Position numbers and translations under genes: made by a program
In this document: positions 62,736-64,000 of the stretch, piece after piece
Position numbering within the stretch: the first letter of the stretch is position 1
How the letters are laid out: the number at the start of each line of letters is the position of its first letter
Assembly (NCBI RefSeq): GCF_000724485.1
Contig: NZ_CP007739.1
Span: forward strand, 1,100,843-1,164,842
Direction of reading: 5' to 3'
Length of the DNA stretch: 64,000 nt
Source of the DNA: Bacillus methanolicus MGA3
GTDB taxonomy: Bacteria > Bacillota > Bacilli > Bacillales > Cytobacillaceae
The notes under the pieces: model-generated
What the model was told of the DNA's origin: nothing
The model's database searches: none
The model's input: the letters and a program-made list of their open reading frames with translations, nothing else

Positions 62736-63398
62736 ATGAAATATAAAAGTGTTTTTGATATTATCGGCCCTATCATGATTGGTCCATCAAGTTCCCACAC
62801 TGCCGGGGCAGCAAGAATAGGACGGGTGGCAAGAAGTCTTTTTGGCCGCGAACCGAAATGGGCAAAAATATCTTTTTATGGCTCGTTTGCCCAAACTTAT
62901 AAAGGCCATGGGACTGATGTTGCGATTGTAGGCGGCCTTCTCGATTTTGATACTTTTGATGAGCGAATTATAAAATCACTCGAAATTGCAAAAGAGAAAG
63001 GTATAAACATTGAGTTTATTGAAGAAACTGCCGTTACCGATCATCCGAATACAGCAAGAATTAGAATCGGAGATGATCAAGGCGATTTAGAACTTGTCGG
63101 GATATCGATTGGCGGAGGAAAAATTGAAATTATTGAATTAAATGGTTTTAAGTTAAAGCTGTCAGGCCATCACCCGGCAATCCTTGTTGTTCATAATGAC
63201 CGATTCGGAGCAATAGCGGCAGTATCAAACATTCTTGCAAATCATCAATTGAATATAGGCCATATGGAAGTTTCTCGAAAGGAAAAAGGGAAGCTTGCAT
63301 TAATGACGATAGAGGTTGATCAAAACATTGACCAACATGTGATCCAAGAAATAGAAAAATTACCAAACATTATCAAGGTAACAAAAATTGTTGATTAA
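62736..63398 (+). CDS. sdaAB: L-serine dehydratase, beta subunit
   Basis: 220 residues, ATG 62736, SD AAGGAG. N-terminal serine dehydratase beta domain (FDIIGPIMIGPSSSHTAGAARIGR, with the conserved SSSHTAG) and a C-terminal ACT domain (HHPAILVVHNDRFGAIAAVSNILANHQLNIGHMEVSRKE region). With SdaAA it deaminates L-serine to pyruvate and ammonia using a [4Fe-4S] cluster. Split subunits are the Gram-positive arrangement. Confidence 0.97.
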   Translation: MKYKSVFDIIGPIMIGPSSSHTAGAARIGRVARSLFGREPKWAKISFYGSFAQTYKGHGTDVAIVGGLLDFDTFDERIIKSLEIAKEKGINIEFIEETAVTDHPNTARIRIGDDQGDLELVGISIGGGKIEIIELNGFKLKLSGHHPAILVVHNDRFGAIAAVSNILANHQLNIGHMEVSRKEKGKLALMTIEVDQNIDQHVIQEIEKLPNIIKVTKIVD

Positions 63399-63411
63399 GG
63401 TTGCATGATTA

Positions 63412-63425
63412 TGGTAGCGCTTACA
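63412..63425 (+). promoter_or_regulatory. Possible cre (CcpA) site before sdaAA
   Basis: TGGTAGCGCTTACA; read on the other strand TGTAAGCGCTACCA, which differs from the cre consensus TGWAANCGNTNWCA at one position. It lies between sdaAB and sdaAA, in a gap of 67 bp. Confidence 0.45.
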
Positions 63426-63465
63426 AATGTTAGTTTTAGCGGTATAACAAGGAGGAAAAACACTC

Positions 63466-64000
63466 ATGTTCCGAAATGTAGCTGAACTGGTAGAACTTGC
63501 TGTTCGTCAAAATAAAAAAATTTCCGAAATCATGATTGAACAAGAAATGGAAGTGACCGGCCGATCAAGAGAAGAGATTATAGCCCAGATGGAAAAAAAC
63601 CTTGCCGTAATGGAACAAGCGGTTGAAAAAGGACTAAAAGGAGTTATGTCGCATTCAGGTTTGACCGGCGGCGATGCTGTTTTATTGCAAAAGTATATTG
63701 AAAAAGGGAATTTTTTGTCAGGGGAAACGATTCTAGATGCAGTAAGCAAAGCTGTTGCAACGAATGAAGTAAATGCTGCAATGGGGACCATTTGCGCAAC
63801 TCCGACTGCCGGTTCAGCTGGTGTAGTTCCCGGGACATTGTTTGCTGTAAAGAATAAATTAAATCCAACAAGAGAACAAATGGTTGCATTTCTTTTTACG
63901 GCAGGTGCATTTGGGTACGTAGTTGCAAACAATGCTTCCATTTCAGGTGCTGCTGGCGGATGCCAGGCAGAAGTCGGGTCTGCTTCAGGAATGGCAGCAG
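63466..64000 (+). CDS. sdaAA: L-serine dehydratase, alpha subunit (partial, 3' end outside window)
   Basis: ATG 63466 with AAGGAGG; 178 codons are seen before the window ends, with no stop. RNVAELVELAVRQNKKISEIMIEQE at the start and the Fe-S domain signatures GVMSHSGLTGGDAVLLQ, MGTICATPTAGSAGVVPGTL and AAGGCQAEVGSASGMAA are present. Two of the cysteines expected to hold the cluster (TICATPT and GGCQAEVG) are visible. It forms the enzyme with SdaAB just upstream. Confidence 0.96.
   Translation, partial: MFRNVAELVELAVRQNKKISEIMIEQEMEVTGRSREEIIAQMEKNLAVMEQAVEKGLKGVMSHSGLTGGDAVLLQKYIEKGNFLSGETILDAVSKAVATNEVNAAMGTICATPTAGSAGVVPGTLFAVKNKLNPTREQMVAFLFTAGAFGYVVANNASISGAAGGCQAEVGSASGMAA

Overview
The window is chromosomal DNA from an endospore-forming member of the Bacillaceae (Bacillus sensu lato). 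Four things support this. The gene order is that of the Bacillus subtilis dcw-to-ylo region. Sporulation genes are present (spoVD, spoVE, spoIIGA, sigE, sigG, spoVM). MurE carries the DNPR motif of a meso-diaminopimelate ligase. The DNA is A+T-rich, with strong AGGAGG ribosome binding sites and frequent TTG/GTG starts. I cannot name the species. No prophage, transposase, CRISPR array, tRNA or rRNA was seen; the window is core genome, nearly all on the + strand, with two genes on the - strand (rqcH, rpmB).

Layout. (1) 1-16050, division and cell-wall cluster: pbpB (3' end), spoVD, murE, mraY, murD, spoVE, murG, murB, divIB, ylxW, ylxX, sbp, ftsA, ftsZ. These make the lipid-linked peptidoglycan precursor, the septal transpeptidases and flippase, and the Z-ring. 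(2) 16050-18960, sporulation sigma cluster: spoIIGA-sigE, then sigG with its own forespore-type promoter. (3) 19000-23040: ylmC, ylmD, ylmE, sepF, ylmG, ylmH, divIVA. (4) 23040-28100: ileS under a T-box leader, then ylyA, lspA, ylyB. (5) 28090-40110: the complete pyr operon (pyrR, pyrP, pyrB, pyrC, carA, carB, pyrK, pyrD, pyrF, pyrE) with three PyrR attenuators. (6) 40100-44770: convergent rqcH and the calcium P-type ATPase yloB. (7) 44850-59770: yloC, remA, gmk, rpoZ, coaBC, priA, def, fmt, rsmB, rlmN, prpC, prkC, rsgA, rpe, thiN, which join nucleotide and coenzyme A synthesis, replication restart, translation and Ser/Thr phosphorylation. (8) 59860-64000: spoVM, rpmB (-), yloU, yloV, sdaAB and the 5' part of sdaAA.

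The most interesting pattern is in RNA structure. Three sporulation cistrons embedded behind other genes each have a leader hairpin that buries the ribosome binding site: spoVD (15 bp stem that also takes in part of the start codon), spoVE (SD and whole start codon paired) and sigG (14 pairs, one mismatch). For sigG, and probably spoVD, the upstream arm lies in or upstream of the sporulation promoter, so the hairpin could form only in read-through RNA. RBS occlusion has been discussed for sigG in B. subtilis; the same logic at spoVD and spoVE is my inference.

Other points of note are a 12-bp motif iterated three times at exact 21-bp spacing before thiN, a three-codon leader ORF overlapping the yloB start, a 120-bp palindromic dispersed repeat after spoVE, a 15-bp perfect inverted repeat between yloV and sdaAB, a cre-like site before sdaAA, and a spoIIG promoter keeping the unusual 22-bp spacing. 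Compared with B. subtilis as I remember it, bpr, ylmA and the cys/yln sulfate genes are absent from their usual places.
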